Origin: Aquipseudomonas alcaligenes MRY13-0052
GTDB lineage: Bacteria > Pseudomonadota > Gammaproteobacteria > Pseudomonadales > Pseudomonadaceae
Length of the DNA: 64,000 nucleotides
Reading direction: 5' to 3'
Assembly (NCBI GenBank): GCA_000474255.1
Contig: BATO01000014.1
Coordinates: 46,236-110,235, forward strand
Shown: positions 8,105 through 17,114 of the stretch, piece after piece
Numbering within the stretch: the first letter of the stretch is position 1
Layout: every line of letters begins with the position of its first letter
Made by a program: the position numbers and the translations under genes
Notes under the pieces: generated by a model
The model's database searches: none
What the model saw: only the letters and a program-made list of their open reading frames with translations
What the model was told of the DNA's origin: nothing

Positions 8105-9157
8105 ATGTCCATTACCACCACCGATGCCCAGTTCGACCTCGCCCTGGTTTCGCCCTTCCTCCTGCAGACCCTCGCGGAGGTGGCGCACGACAAGGGCGTC
8201 AGCGGCGAACGCCTGTGCCGCGGGCTCGGCTTCACCCTCGAAGAGCTGCAGGACCCTGCCCAGCGCATCTCCTACCGCCAGGCCGTGACCATGATCCAGC
8301 GCGCGCTGGCCGCCTTGCCCGAGCGCGGCCTCGGCCTCTGGGTCGGGCACCGCAACGTGCTCGGCACCCTCGGCCTGCTGGGCCACGTGCTGTCCCTGTG
8401 CAAGACCCTGCGCGACGCCTTCGAGATCGGCCAGCGCTTCCAGCACACCTCCGGCGGCATGGCCGTCTACACCCTGCGCGAAGGCGCGGGCGAAAGCTTC
8501 GTCGAAGTGGAATGCCGGCTGCCCTACGCCGATGTGCAGCTGTTCGCGGTGGAAGAGTTCTTCGCCAGCCTGGTGGTCTACAACAACGCGCTGATCGGCC
8601 GCGAGTTCCAGCCCCTGCGCTTCGAGTTCACCCACGCCGCGCCGGCCTACGAGGCCGAGTACCAGCGCCTGCTGGGCCCCAACCTGCACTTCGGCTGCCT
8701 GCATAACCGCATGGTGATCGACAGCCTCTGGCTGGACATGCAGCTGCCCAGCCACCAGCCCGTCGCCCTGCGCCAGGCGCTCAACCTGCTGGAGCTGGAG
8801 TGCGCCCAGGTGCAACAGAAGATGGGCCTGCTGCAGACGGTGGAGCGGGCCATCGCCCGCGACCTGGCCCAGGGCTGCCATATCGACAAGGTGGCCAGCG
8901 AGCTGAACATGAGCAGCCGCACCCTGCGCCGCCGCCTGACCGAGCACAACATGACCTTCGACGCCCTGCAGGAGCAGGTGCGCCGCGCGCGGGCCATGAG
9001 CCTGCTGAGCAACCCGGAGATGCCCATCGAGCGTATCGCCGAAGAGCTGGGCTACAGCGACATCCGCGGCTTCCGTCGGGCCTTCAAGCGTTGGACGGGG
9101 CTCAGCCCTTCGGCGTATCGCGATGAGGCGCCATCCCTGTCCACGGGCGCTGACTAG
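8105..9157 (+). CDS. AraC family transcriptional regulator
   Basis: The 350-aa protein has the long N-terminal ligand domain of OruR/ArgR-type AraC proteins (about residues 20-210) and a C-terminal double helix-turn-helix. The latter is seen in IDKVASELNMSSRTLRRRL and IERIAEELGYSDIRGFRRAF, followed by WTGLSPSAYR. I chose ATG 8105 over an upstream in-frame ATG (8084) because the N-terminus of this family begins close to the ligand domain. It is divergent from the SphA-like gene with about 240 bp between the starts, so regulation of that gene by a hydrophobic inducer is likely but unproven. Confidence 0.85.
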   Translation: MSITTTDAQFDLALVSPFLLQTLAEVAHDKGVSGERLCRGLGFTLEELQDPAQRISYRQAVTMIQRALAALPERGLGLWVGHRNVLGTLGLLGHVLSLCKTLRDAFEIGQRFQHTSGGMAVYTLREGAGESFVEVECRLPYADVQLFAVEEFFASLVVYNNALIGREFQPLRFEFTHAAPAYEAEYQRLLGPNLHFGCLHNRMVIDSLWLDMQLPSHQPVALRQALNLLELECAQVQQKMGLLQTVERAIARDLAQGCHIDKVASELNMSSRTLRRRLTEHNMTFDALQEQVRRARAMSLLSNPEMPIERIAEELGYSDIRGFRRAFKRWTGLSPSAYRDEAPSLSTGAD

Positions 9158-9203
9158 CTAGCGGGCTGGGTGGACGCATCCACCCAGCCCGCCGTCCTTT
9201 CAC

Positions 9204-9375
9204 TCAGTACTGACAGAACCTGATGCGGTTGCCGAAGGGGTCGTACACCTGCAGTTCCTGGCCCCAGTCCTGCTGGACGATGTCCGAGCGGCCGTAGTTG
9301 TAGCGTTTGCCGAGCAGTTCATCGCGCAGGGTAGTGATAAGGGCTCCCGTGTCGGCGAGCCCGTTCGTGGTTGAG
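9204..9375 (-). pseudogene. C-terminal remnant of a VOC/glyoxalase-like gene
   Basis: Reading back from the TGA at 9206-9204, the frame gives TLRDELLGKRYNYGRSD and then VYDPFGNRIRFCQY. The latter is the typical last strand of bleomycin-resistance/glyoxalase superfamily proteins. Only about 55 codons remain; no start codon or first half of the fold is present, and the adjoining DUF998 gene begins where the rest should be. It is most likely a deletion remnant. Confidence 0.6.
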
Positions 9376-9389
9376 GGGGGACCCGCGAA

Positions 9390-10037
9390 CTAGCGCCGTG
9401 GATCCCGCCACAGGGTGAGCAGCGCCAGGACCGCGACCCAAATCACCGAGACCCCGTAGTTGAGTCGCTGGTAGAGGCCGAAGAGGTGGCCATCGGCGAA
9501 GGCCTTGCCCATCAGCGCCACGGTTGTCAGGGCCAGCACCACGCAGAGCGCCGAGAACAGCCCGAAGCCGGGGGCGCCGAGCAGGCGCCGGTCGAGAAAC
9601 ACCCACAGTGCGCTGGCCAGGGTCAGCGAGAGGAACATCACCAGCCCCGCCAGGTTGTGCACCTGTTGCGAGAGCGACGGTTGTGCCGGTGCGCAACCCT
9701 GGTCGCAGGGGAAGTAGCCGGTGGCGAAACTGGCCAGGCCGTGCAGGGCGATCAGCGCAGCGCTCAGCAGGGCCAGGCGCGAGGCCTGGAAGTGCCTCGC
9801 CACACCCACCGCGAAGAGCACGAACAGCAGCCCCAGGGGCAGGTTGTTCACCCAGGCGGAGAAGCCCCGGGTAGGCGCGCCCTCGGCACCCAGCTGGCTC
9901 ATCGCCTGGTCGAGGTGGCTGTAGCCGGGGTAGGCGAGCGCGGTCAGCGTGACCCCGGCGAACAGCCAGAACGGAATCAGCACGCCCAGCCCCAGCAGGG
10001 CCCGGTCAATCGTCTTCACGGCAGTACTCCCACTCAT
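9390..10037 (-). CDS. DUF998 family integral membrane protein
   Basis: The 215-aa protein has six predicted membrane helices and the DUF998 signature in the loop after the first helix (YPGYSHLDQAMSQLGAEGAPT). A conserved extracytoplasmic Cys pair lies in FPCDQGCAP. The function of DUF998 is unknown. I chose ATG 10037 (MSGSTAV), close to the first helix; an upstream ATG at 10133 is possible but would overlap the divergent LysR promoter. Its stop abuts the VOC remnant, which suggests a rearrangement here. Confidence 0.75.
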   Translation of the reverse strand: MSGSTAVKTIDRALLGLGVLIPFWLFAGVTLTALAYPGYSHLDQAMSQLGAEGAPTRGFSAWVNNLPLGLLFVLFAVGVARHFQASRLALLSAALIALHGLASFATGYFPCDQGCAPAQPSLSQQVHNLAGLVMFLSLTLASALWVFLDRRLLGAPGFGLFSALCVVLALTTVALMGKAFADGHLFGLYQRLNYGVSVIWVAVLALLTLWRDPRR

Positions 10038-10173
10038 CACGGATAGCGTTCCGACTCCTGCGGAATAACGGCTCCATGCTAGGGCGCGCCCCTGCCGACG
10101 GTTACCGAATTTTTTGCAAGGCAGCTTGCGCATGCGTCATCCTGTCGCCCCATCGATCCACGGATGGCCACCG

Positions 10174-11052
10174 ATGACCAGACGCCTGCCCAGCACCTCC
10201 GCCTTGCTCGCCCTGGAGGCTGCCGCGCGCCACCAGAGCTTCGCCAGGGCCGCGCAGGAACTCTCGCTGAGCGAAGGCGCCATCAGCCGGCAGATCGCCA
10301 AGCTGGAACAGTTCCTCGGGGTGCGCCTGTTCCTTCGCGTGGGCAACCGGGTCGAGCTTTCGAGCGCCGGCACCCGCTACGCGGCGCAGATGCGCACGCT
10401 GCTGGCGGACATGGAGCGCCACACCCGCCAGGTGATGAGCGAGGCATCCGCTGGTACCGCTCTGGAGATCGGCGTCATCCCCACCCTGGCCAGCCGCTGG
10501 CTGATTCCCCGGCTCGCACGCTTCCGCCAACGCCACCCCGATATCGAGATCAACCTGCGCGAGCGCACGCAGCCCTTCACCCTGGAGGACAGCGACCTGC
10601 ACGCGGCGATCAACTACGACCACCCCATCTGGCGTTCCATGCAGGTGCAGCCGCTGTTCGAGGCGCCGATGGTCGCGGTCTGCCACCCGCGCCTGGCGGA
10701 CGAGGTGCACGCACGCATGCCGCTGCTGCACAAGCACGGGAGCCCCTATGGCTGGTCGCGCTACGCGGAGCTGGCCGGCATGGCCCTGCCCAGCGCCACG
10801 ACGGGCCCGGTCTATGACCGCTATGCCTTGCTCATCGAGGCTGCCAAGGCGGGCTTCGGCATGGCGCTGGTGCCGCGTCGCTACGTCGAGGACGAACTGG
10901 GCGAAGGCCGGCTGAGCGCGCCCTGGCCGACGCTGCCGCAACTCAGCGAGCGCTACGTGCTGGTGACCCGGCCCGCCGCCGAATCGCCGCCTGCGCTCGC
11001 GACCTTCACCCGCTGGCTGCTCGCCGAAGGCGAAGCTCCATCGTCGATGTGA
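10174..11052 (+). CDS. LysR family transcriptional regulator (GcvA-like)
   Basis: The 292-aa protein has the LysR winged helix at residues about 5-65 (SFARAAQELSLSEGAISRQI) and a LysR substrate-binding domain after it. The N-terminal segment LPSTSALLALEAAARHQSF resembles GcvA-type regulators. ATG 10174 is chosen because it starts the helix-turn-helix at the usual distance; upstream ATGs add residues not typical of the family. The target may be the DinB gene 39 bp downstream or the divergent DUF998 gene. Confidence 0.87.
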   Translation: MTRRLPSTSALLALEAAARHQSFARAAQELSLSEGAISRQIAKLEQFLGVRLFLRVGNRVELSSAGTRYAAQMRTLLADMERHTRQVMSEASAGTALEIGVIPTLASRWLIPRLARFRQRHPDIEINLRERTQPFTLEDSDLHAAINYDHPIWRSMQVQPLFEAPMVAVCHPRLADEVHARMPLLHKHGSPYGWSRYAELAGMALPSATTGPVYDRYALLIEAAKAGFGMALVPRRYVEDELGEGRLSAPWPTLPQLSERYVLVTRPAAESPPALATFTRWLLAEGEAPSSM

Positions 11053-11091
11053 CGACTCCGTTTCCGAGCCACCCGACCCCGAGGACCGCCG

Positions 11092-11586
11092 ATGTTGACC
11101 AAGGCCTTTCAGTACAAGTGCTGGGCGGACCGACGCGCGCTGGAGGCCATCGGCCTCATCGACGCCGAGCGCTTCCCCGACTCGCTGGCCTTCACCCTGC
11201 AACAGCTCAACCACATGGTGATAGTCAAGGACCTGTTCCGCGCGCGGCTCACGGGCACGGCGGAACCTCACCCGGCTACCAACACCGAGGCGGTGCCGGG
11301 TTATGAGGTGTTGCAGCGCCGGCTGCTCGCTTCCGGCCAGTGGTACGCCGAACAGGTGGCGGCGCTGGAGCCTGCCGCCGCCGCCGAGGCCATCACCTTC
11401 CGCTTCACCGATGGCCGCATGGGCCGGTTGACCCGCGAAGAGATGTTCTTCCACGTGCTGAACCACGCCACCTACCACCGCGGCAACATTGCCCACGCGC
11501 TGGACCTGGCCGGCGTGGCGCACCCGGCGGACACCTACACGGTGTTCGTGCACGCCACCGAGCCGGCACGCCGGGAAACCACCTGA
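11092..11586 (+). CDS. DinB family protein
   Basis: The 164-aa protein is a four-helix DinB-type fold with the three metal-binding histidines: QQLNHMVIV near residue 42 and HVLNHATYHRGN near residues 120-130. Family members include bacillithiol- or mycothiol-dependent transferases and damage-inducible proteins; the substrate here is unknown. It lies 39 bp behind a LysR gene and is probably co-transcribed with it. Confidence 0.85.
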   Translation: MLTKAFQYKCWADRRALEAIGLIDAERFPDSLAFTLQQLNHMVIVKDLFRARLTGTAEPHPATNTEAVPGYEVLQRRLLASGQWYAEQVAALEPAAAAEAITFRFTDGRMGRLTREEMFFHVLNHATYHRGNIAHALDLAGVAHPADTYTVFVHATEPARRETT

Positions 11587-11592
11587 CGACCC

Positions 11593-12246
11593 CTAGGGGC
11601 GGGTGCCTTCCGCACCGGCCAGGGGCTCTTCGAGGCGCGGTTTGTAGAACAGCAGGCGCTTGGTCTGCGCCGTGCGGGTGAACGTCTTCGCCCAGGACGG
11701 CGAGACGTTGCGGTCGTGGAAATACAGGGCGCCGTGGGTGCGGTCCTGCAATTGCCCGTTGAGGGCCTTGCGGGCGATTTCGCGGGCGAGGGTGAAGCGT
11801 TCTTCTTCCACGGCTTCGTCGGGGCGGCCATCGCACCACCAGGAGAACTGGCAGCTCTTGGTTTCCGAGCCTTGCTTGACCACTGCGCAAACGGTCTTGG
11901 GGAACTGCTCGTTGCCGAGGCGGTTCATCACCACGTTGGCCACCGATTCCATGTCCTGCGCCGGGGCGCCCTTGGCTTCCCAGTAGATGGAGCGGGCGAG
12001 GCAGGTGATGGGGTCGTCCAGCGGTGCTTCGCCGGCCGGGTCCACGGCCTTGGCTTCGCTGCGGGTGATGGGCGGGGTGCCAGCGGGGAGTGGTGCCTGG
12101 TTGGCGGCTTTTTCTTCCAGCACCTCGGCCTTGGTTTCCGCCGCCTGGGCTTTTTGCCGGGTTTCCCCGGCGAAGGTTGGACCGCCGATCAGCAGGGCGG
12201 CGACGCAAAGCATTCCTGATATCCAGCGCATGATCGACCTCGCCAT
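11593..12246 (-). CDS. Cell wall hydrolase, SleB family, exported
   Basis: The 217-aa protein has a signal peptide (LCVAALLIGGPTFA), an Ala/Glu/Lys-rich linker and a Hydrolase_2 (SleB-like) domain from about residue 75. The block CLARSIYWEAKGAP contains the catalytic Glu, and ANVVMNRLGNEQFPKTVCAVV and QFSWWCDGRPD follow as in SleB. It should act on peptidoglycan in the periplasm. The gene converges on the DinB gene with only 6 bp between stops. Confidence 0.87.
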   Translation of the reverse strand: MARSIMRWISGMLCVAALLIGGPTFAGETRQKAQAAETKAEVLEEKAANQAPLPAGTPPITRSEAKAVDPAGEAPLDDPITCLARSIYWEAKGAPAQDMESVANVVMNRLGNEQFPKTVCAVVKQGSETKSCQFSWWCDGRPDEAVEEERFTLAREIARKALNGQLQDRTHGALYFHDRNVSPSWAKTFTRTAQTKRLLFYKPRLEEPLAGAEGTRP

Positions 12247-12349
12247 CGCTGTGCGTTCGGGGCCGCCCCTGGGGGCAAGGCGGGGCGGTTGTCGGCGTGG
12301 CTGCCGTCTGGCTTGCCGCGCTTGAGGGATAGACTGCGGCGCCGCTCAA

Positions 12350-12734
12350 TCATTCCCCGGTGGCGGGCGCGACCTGGGTGAAGGCCAGGGTGTAGCCGTT
12401 GCAGTCGCGGATGCCGAACTCCCTTGAGCCGTAGTCCATTTCCTGCAGGGGCCAGGCGATCTCGGCCTTGTCCCTTACCTGCTCGCAGTAGCGGGCGACG
12501 TCGGCGATGGCGAGGTAGAGGGTGCCGGAGCAGGCGACGGGAGCGGCCCACAGGTCCTGCTCGGTGAAGATCAGGCGGCAATCCTGCAGTTGCACGGTGA
12601 GGCTCGCGTGCGCCGAGTCGAGGGTGGTGAAGCCCAGGGCATCGCGGTAGTGACGGCGGGTGGCGCCCAGGTCGTGGCAGCGCAGCAGGGGCGCGAGCGG
12701 CGTGGGTGGCTCCGGTGGCGTGGCTCGAGGACAC
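12350..12734 (-). pseudogene. VOC family protein with an apparent frameshift near its start
   Basis: The frame ending at 12350 encodes a recognisable VOC domain: LLRCHDLGATRRHYRDALGF, LTVQLQDCRLIFTEQ, then FGIRDCNGYTLAFTQ. However, upstream of the domain this frame meets a TAG without any ATG, GTG or TTG. A GTG with a nearby AAAAGG site (12734) sits in a different frame and reads SSSHATGATH before leaving the domain frame. A single-base indel near 12690 would join them. The alternative is a short 81-aa product starting at GTG 12592, which would lack the first half of the domain. Confidence 0.55.
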
Positions 12735-12769
12735 CTTTTACCGCTGCGGAACCGTCTTGCCAGTTGCGC

Positions 12770-14161
12770 CTACGACATGCCGCTGCCCGCGCGGCTTTCC
12801 CGTTCGGTGATGGCCTGGGTGAAGTCCAGGAAGGCGTCCAGTGGCAGCGGCTTGCTCAGCAGGTAGCCCTGGAACTGCGCGCAGCCGTGGCGCAGGAGGA
12901 AGTCCTTCTGCGCTTCGGTTTCCACCCCTTCGGCGATCACCGTCAGGCCCATGCTCTGGCCCAGGGCGATGACGCTGCGCACGATGGCTTCGCTGCTGGC
13001 GTCGGTGAGCAGGTCGCAGATGAACGAGCGGTCGATCTTCAGCTTGCCCAGGGGCAGCCGCTTGAGGTGGCTGAGGGAGGAGAAGCCAGTGCCGAAGTCG
13101 TCCAGGGAGAAGGACACGCCATGCTGCACCAGGACCGACATCTTTTGCGTCAGGTCTTCCAGGTCCTGCACCAGCACGGTCTCGGTCAGCTCCAGTTCCA
13201 GGCGCCGCGCGTCCATGCCGTAGCGCCGCAGCATCTCCAGGACCTCGGGCACGAAACTGGCCTGGCGGAACTGCTTCTGGCTGATGTTGACGGCCAGGCA
13301 CAGGTCGCAGCGGGCCGGGTCGTCCGCCCAGGTGCGCAGTTGCGCGCAGGCCTGCTCCAGCACCCACTTGCCGATGGGGATGATCAGCCCGCTGCGCTCG
13401 GCGTGGTCGATGAACTCGCCGGGGGGCAGCAGGCCCCGCTGCGGGTGGCGCCAGCGGATCAGCACCTCGGCGCCGATCACCCGGCCGGCGACGTTCAGCT
13501 GGGGCTGGTAGTGGAGCTCGAACTGCTGCTCGCGCAGCGCGGCCTGCAGCTCGCGCTCCAGCACCGAGCGCTCGGCGGCGTCGGTCTGCAGCACGTGGAG
13601 CAGGGCGAAGAACATCGCCATCGCCGCCCCGGCCTGGCCCCAGGAACCCGGCGTGCGCACCTCGTCCGGCAGGCTGTAGCCGAGGACGGGCGCCCAGTTG
13701 CTGGAGGCGAGGCAGGTGAAGGTGAGCAGGCACAGCAGGGCGATGCCGTAGCGCAGCCACGGGCCCTCGTCGCGGAACGCCATCAGCGCGGCGAGGGTGA
13801 GGGGCAACAGGTACAGGTGGGTGGCGCGGGGCGCGGCGGCATTGGGCACATCGAGCACGATGGCGGTGCCGGCGATGATCACGATCAGCACGCTGAACAG
13901 GATGAGGTTGGCGCTGCGGGCCTTGTTGCGCACGGTGAGCATCAGCACGGTGAGGCCAGAGACGATGAGCACCGCATCCATCGCGACGATGGCCCAGAAC
14001 CCCCGCAGGGCGAAGATCACCGCCCAGATCACCCCCAGCACCAGCATCACGCAGCTCGCCAGCAAACGCATGCGCCGCTCGCGGCGTTGGGCCACCGACA
14101 CCAGGTCGGCGGCGTGCCAGAGCTGTCTGACGCGCTTGAAGAAACGTGATTTCGCAATCAT
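12770..14161 (-). CDS. Membrane-anchored EAL domain protein (cyclic-di-GMP phosphodiesterase)
   Basis: The 463-aa protein has a membrane domain with about five or six helices (residues 30-205) and a C-terminal EAL domain. The signature reads GAEVLIRW (EVL instead of EAL, a common active variant). Other catalytic motifs are intact: [29 protein letters not shown] and EGVE. No GGDEF domain is present. It should hydrolyse cyclic-di-GMP at the inner membrane. It stands alone, with the damaged VOC gene downstream. Confidence 0.9.
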   Translation of the reverse strand: MIAKSRFFKRVRQLWHAADLVSVAQRRERRMRLLASCVMLVLGVIWAVIFALRGFWAIVAMDAVLIVSGLTVLMLTVRNKARSANLILFSVLIVIIAGTAIVLDVPNAAAPRATHLYLLPLTLAALMAFRDEGPWLRYGIALLCLLTFTCLASSNWAPVLGYSLPDEVRTPGSWGQAGAAMAMFFALLHVLQTDAAERSVLERELQAALREQQFELHYQPQLNVAGRVIGAEVLIRWRHPQRGLLPPGEFIDHAERSGLIIPIGKWVLEQACAQLRTWADDPARCDLCLAVNISQKQFRQASFVPEVLEMLRRYGMDARRLELELTETVLVQDLEDLTQKMSVLVQHGVSFSLDDFGTGFSSLSHLKRLPLGKLKIDRSFICDLLTDASSEAIVRSVIALGQSMGLTVIAEGVETEAQKDFLLRHGCAQFQGYLLSKPLPLDAFLDFTQAITERESRAGSGMS

Positions 14162-14353
14162 TCGGCGTTCCCGTGCAGCCTGCGCTCCACAAGGCTCCCT
14201 GCAGGCTGGAGTGGATTATAGAAGGCGCTTTTCGAGGGCGTCGGGATGGCGATGTCGCCGCTGGAGAAAGTGACCTGGGGCAGCGCGTCGGCGGTGAACG
14301 GCGCGGTGACGCAAAGCCGGCCCCGGGCCGGCTTCGTCATTGTCGGTTTTAGC

Positions 14354-15259
14354 TCAGATGGGCATCGCGCTGCGGGTGATGATCGCGCCCGGATGCTGGA
14401 TCACGGCTGCAGCCAGGCGGTGCCCGCTTTCCGCCGCCAACCGGAGTGGCTGCTGCTGGATGCGTGCGGCGAGGTAGCCGGCGGCGAATGCATCGCCCGC
14501 CGCGCAACTGTCCACCACCCGGGCCACCGGGCGGGCGGGGACCTCGATGCGCTGCTCCGCCGTGGCTACCAGGCAGGGTTCGTCACCGCGCTTGATCACC
14601 ACTTCCGTGCAGCCCAAGCCCAGGGCGCGATCAGCAGCGGCCTGTGCGCCCAGCGTGCCGTGCAGCAGGCATTCGTCAGCCAGCGTCAGCAGGGCGGTGT
14701 CGGTCAGTGCCAGTACCTGATCGTGAACCGGGCGGGCGTGCGTGGCGCTCCAGAGTGCTGGCCGCAGGTTGTTGTCGAAGCTGATGTGGCCCCCTTCGGC
14801 CTTGAATGCGGCGAGCGCGACCAGCAACTCCTCCCTGCGCGGCGGCGGGAACAGCGCGAGGCTGATGCCGGAAAGATAGAGCATGTCGATGCGTGAGCGG
14901 TCGACCCAGCGCGCCAGTGCTGCGCCGCTGGAGAAGCAGTGGCGTGCGGCACTGTCTTCGCGCCAGTAGTGGAAGCGCCGTTCGCCCAGCGCGTCCACCT
15001 CCACCAGGTAGAGGCCGGGGCGACGACCCGGTAGCCGTAGCACTTCCCGGGTGTCGATGCCTTCTTCGATCCAGCTTTGCTCCATCTCCTCGCTCAGGGT
15101 GTCATCGCCGAGGGCGCTGAGGTATTCGACCCGGTGCGCCGTCCCGGCCAGCAGGCGGGCGAGGTAGAGCGCGGTATTCAGGGTGTCGCCACCGAAGCTG
15201 CGTCGCAGCGGGTTGCCGGCGAGCTCCACCATGCATTCTCCAAGGCAGGCGATGCGCAT
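14354..15259 (-). CDS. PfkB family sugar kinase (2-keto-3-deoxygluconate kinase-like)
   Basis: The 301-aa protein has the ribokinase fold: the N-terminal GGDTLNTALYLARLL block and the C-terminal signature DSCAAGDAFAAGYL with the catalytic Asp. The AAGD form resembles KdgK enzymes. ATG 15259 begins the first strand (MRIACLGECM). It is the last gene of a six-gene leftward operon and starts only 4 bp after the RidA stop. Its presence implies that the operon's substrate yields a sugar-acid-like product, although a KdgK activity is only inferred from homology. Confidence 0.83.
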   Translation of the reverse strand: MRIACLGECMVELAGNPLRRSFGGDTLNTALYLARLLAGTAHRVEYLSALGDDTLSEEMEQSWIEEGIDTREVLRLPGRRPGLYLVEVDALGERRFHYWREDSAARHCFSSGAALARWVDRSRIDMLYLSGISLALFPPPRREELLVALAAFKAEGGHISFDNNLRPALWSATHARPVHDQVLALTDTALLTLADECLLHGTLGAQAAADRALGLGCTEVVIKRGDEPCLVATAEQRIEVPARPVARVVDSCAAGDAFAAGYLAARIQQQPLRLAAESGHRLAAAVIQHPGAIITRSAMPI

Positions 15260-15263
15260 GCGG

Positions 15264-15644
15264 CTACCTCCCTTCGGGCGCACGGTAGGCGATGCAGTCG
15301 ACCTCGATGACCATGCTGGAGACCACGCAGGCCCTGGCTGGCGGGTGGTCGCCGAAGAACTCGAGGAACACCGCGTTGAAGGCGCCGAAGTCCCTCGGGT
15401 CATCCAGCCAGACCCCGCAGCGCACCACGTGCTCGGGTCGATAACCGGCCTCGTCGAGAATCTCCAGCAGGTTGTTCAGGCACTGGCGGGCTTGCGGGAC
15501 GATGCCGCCATCCACCAGCACACCGTCGCGGAGGGGCGTCTGCCCGGAGACGTGGAGCCAGCCATCGGCCTGTACGGCGCGGGCGAAGGGCATGGGTTGG
15601 CCGGCGGTGCCGCTGGCGCGGGTGTAGCGTTTGAGTTCGGTCAT
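15264..15644 (-). CDS. RidA family enamine/imine deaminase
   Basis: The 126-aa protein has the RidA (YjgF/UK114) fold: FARAVQADGWLHVSGQTPLRDG, ARQCLNNLLEILDEAGY, VVRCGVWLDD and the C-terminal VEVDCIAYR-type strand (VIEVDCIAY). Classical RidA has an Arg before the last strand (about position 105); here PPARACV supplies one. RidA proteins hydrolyse 2-aminoacrylate and similar imines released by PLP-dependent deaminases, which matches the PLP enzyme at the head of the operon. Confidence 0.88.
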   Translation of the reverse strand: MTELKRYTRASGTAGQPMPFARAVQADGWLHVSGQTPLRDGVLVDGGIVPQARQCLNNLLEILDEAGYRPEHVVRCGVWLDDPRDFGAFNAVFLEFFGDHPPARACVVSSMVIEVDCIAYRAPEGR

Positions 15645-15656
15645 GGGGTGCTCCTT

Positions 15657-17111
15657 TCAGTTCACGGGGGAGGGGGTGTCGCGGGCCAGGAAGCGGCCCG
15701 CCCTGTCTGGGCAGGCCTCCCCCGGGCAATAGGCCAGGGTGCCGTTGACCCAGACGGCGTGGATGCCGGTGGCGGGGCGTTGCGGGTCGGTGTAGCTGGC
15801 GACGTCGGAAAGGGTCAGGGCGTCGAACAGCACCAGGTCGGCCCAGTAGCCGCGGGCGACCACGCCTCGTTCATGCAGGCCGAAGCGGTTGGCGGGAAGC
15901 GAGGTCATCTTGCGCAGCGCCTCTTCGATGCTGAACAGGCCGATGTCCTGGGCGTAGTGGCCGAGCACGCGGGGGAAGGTGCCCCACAGCCGCGGGTGGG
16001 GTTGCGGGTCTTCCGGAAGGCCGTCCGAGCCGATCATGGTCAGCGGGTGGGCGAGGATGCGCTGCACGTCCGCTTCGCTCATGCAGTGGTACACCGCACC
16101 GGCGGGCTGCAGGCGCCGCGCGGCCTCCAGCAGGGGAAGCGCCCAGTCGGCGGCGATCTGCACCAGCGTGCGCCCAGCCATATGGGGGTACGGCTCCGAC
16201 CAGGTGATGAGGATTTCGTAGGCGTCGGTGACCTGTTTGAGGTCGAGGGTGGACGAACTGGCGGCGTAGGGGTAGCAGTCCCAGCCCAGGGGTTGCCCGG
16301 TGCTGGCGGCGTCCAGGTGGGCGAGCACCTCGGCGCTTCGGCCCCAGTTGCCGACACCGGCGCATTTCAGGTGGGACACCACCACCGGCCTGTCGATATG
16401 GCGGCCGGTCGCGAGCGCTTCGTCCAGCGCACCGAGGATGCCGTCGAACTCGTCGCGCAGGTGGGTGGTGTAGAGCCCGCCAAAGCGGCTCAGCTCTTCG
16501 GCCAGCTGGCGCACCTCGTTGACGTCGGCTGCATGGGCCGAAGCGTAGGCCAGGCCGCTGCTCAGGCCGATGGCGCCCTCGGCCAGGCTGGCTGCCAGCT
16601 CGCTGCGCATTGCGCGTATCTCGGCTTCGGTGGCGCTGCGGTCGAGGCGGTCCAGGTGGTTGTTGCGCAAGGCGGTGTGCCCCACCAGTGCCGCGACGTT
16701 GACCGCCGGACTGACCCGTTCCACCGCCGAGCGATAGTCCGAGAAGCGCGGGTAGCAGAAGGCTTCCGCCGTCCCTAGCAGGTTCATCGGGTCCGGCGGA
16801 GAGCCGGTCAGGCGCACGGGGGCGGCACTGATGCCGCAATTGCCGACTATCACCGTGGTCACGCCCTGGCTCAGCTTGGCCAGCATGGCCGGGTTACGGA
16901 TGAGCGCCAGGTCGTCGTGGGTGTGCACGTCGATGAAGCCCGGGGCCAGGGTCAGCCCATCGGCATCGACGGTGCGCTCGGCCGTGGCATCGCCGGCCTC
17001 GCCGATCAGGGCGATGCGGCCGTCCAGCAGGCCGACGTCGGCGACGAAGCCTTGCGTCCCGCTGCCGTCCATGACCTGTGCGCGGCGGATCAGTGTGTCG
17101 TAGTGGTTCAT
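15657..17111 (-). CDS. N-acyl-D-amino-acid deacylase (D-aminoacylase family)
   Basis: The 484-aa amidohydrolase has the metal-binding motif FIDVHTHDDLALI, then GVTTVIVGNCGISAAPV, which is characteristic of D-aminoacylases. Later metal ligands are seen in YTTHLRDE and VVVSHLKCAG, and IGSDGLPEDPQPHPRLWGTF contains the catalytic Asp region. The enzyme should release free D-amino acids from N-acyl forms. It sits between the RpiR regulator (3 bp upstream) and RidA (12 bp downstream), and provides the strongest clue to the pathway. Confidence 0.9.
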   Translation of the reverse strand: MNHYDTLIRRAQVMDGSGTQGFVADVGLLDGRIALIGEAGDATAERTVDADGLTLAPGFIDVHTHDDLALIRNPAMLAKLSQGVTTVIVGNCGISAAPVRLTGSPPDPMNLLGTAEAFCYPRFSDYRSAVERVSPAVNVAALVGHTALRNNHLDRLDRSATEAEIRAMRSELAASLAEGAIGLSSGLAYASAHAADVNEVRQLAEELSRFGGLYTTHLRDEFDGILGALDEALATGRHIDRPVVVSHLKCAGVGNWGRSAEVLAHLDAASTGQPLGWDCYPYAASSSTLDLKQVTDAYEILITWSEPYPHMAGRTLVQIAADWALPLLEAARRLQPAGAVYHCMSEADVQRILAHPLTMIGSDGLPEDPQPHPRLWGTFPRVLGHYAQDIGLFSIEEALRKMTSLPANRFGLHERGVVARGYWADLVLFDALTLSDVASYTDPQRPATGIHAVWVNGTLAYCPGEACPDRAGRFLARDTPSPVN

Positions 17112-17114
17112 GTG

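Noticed and set aside
15183..16778. A 531-codon open frame on the plus strand
   Set aside because: Antisense to the RidA and D-aminoacylase genes and without any domain pattern.
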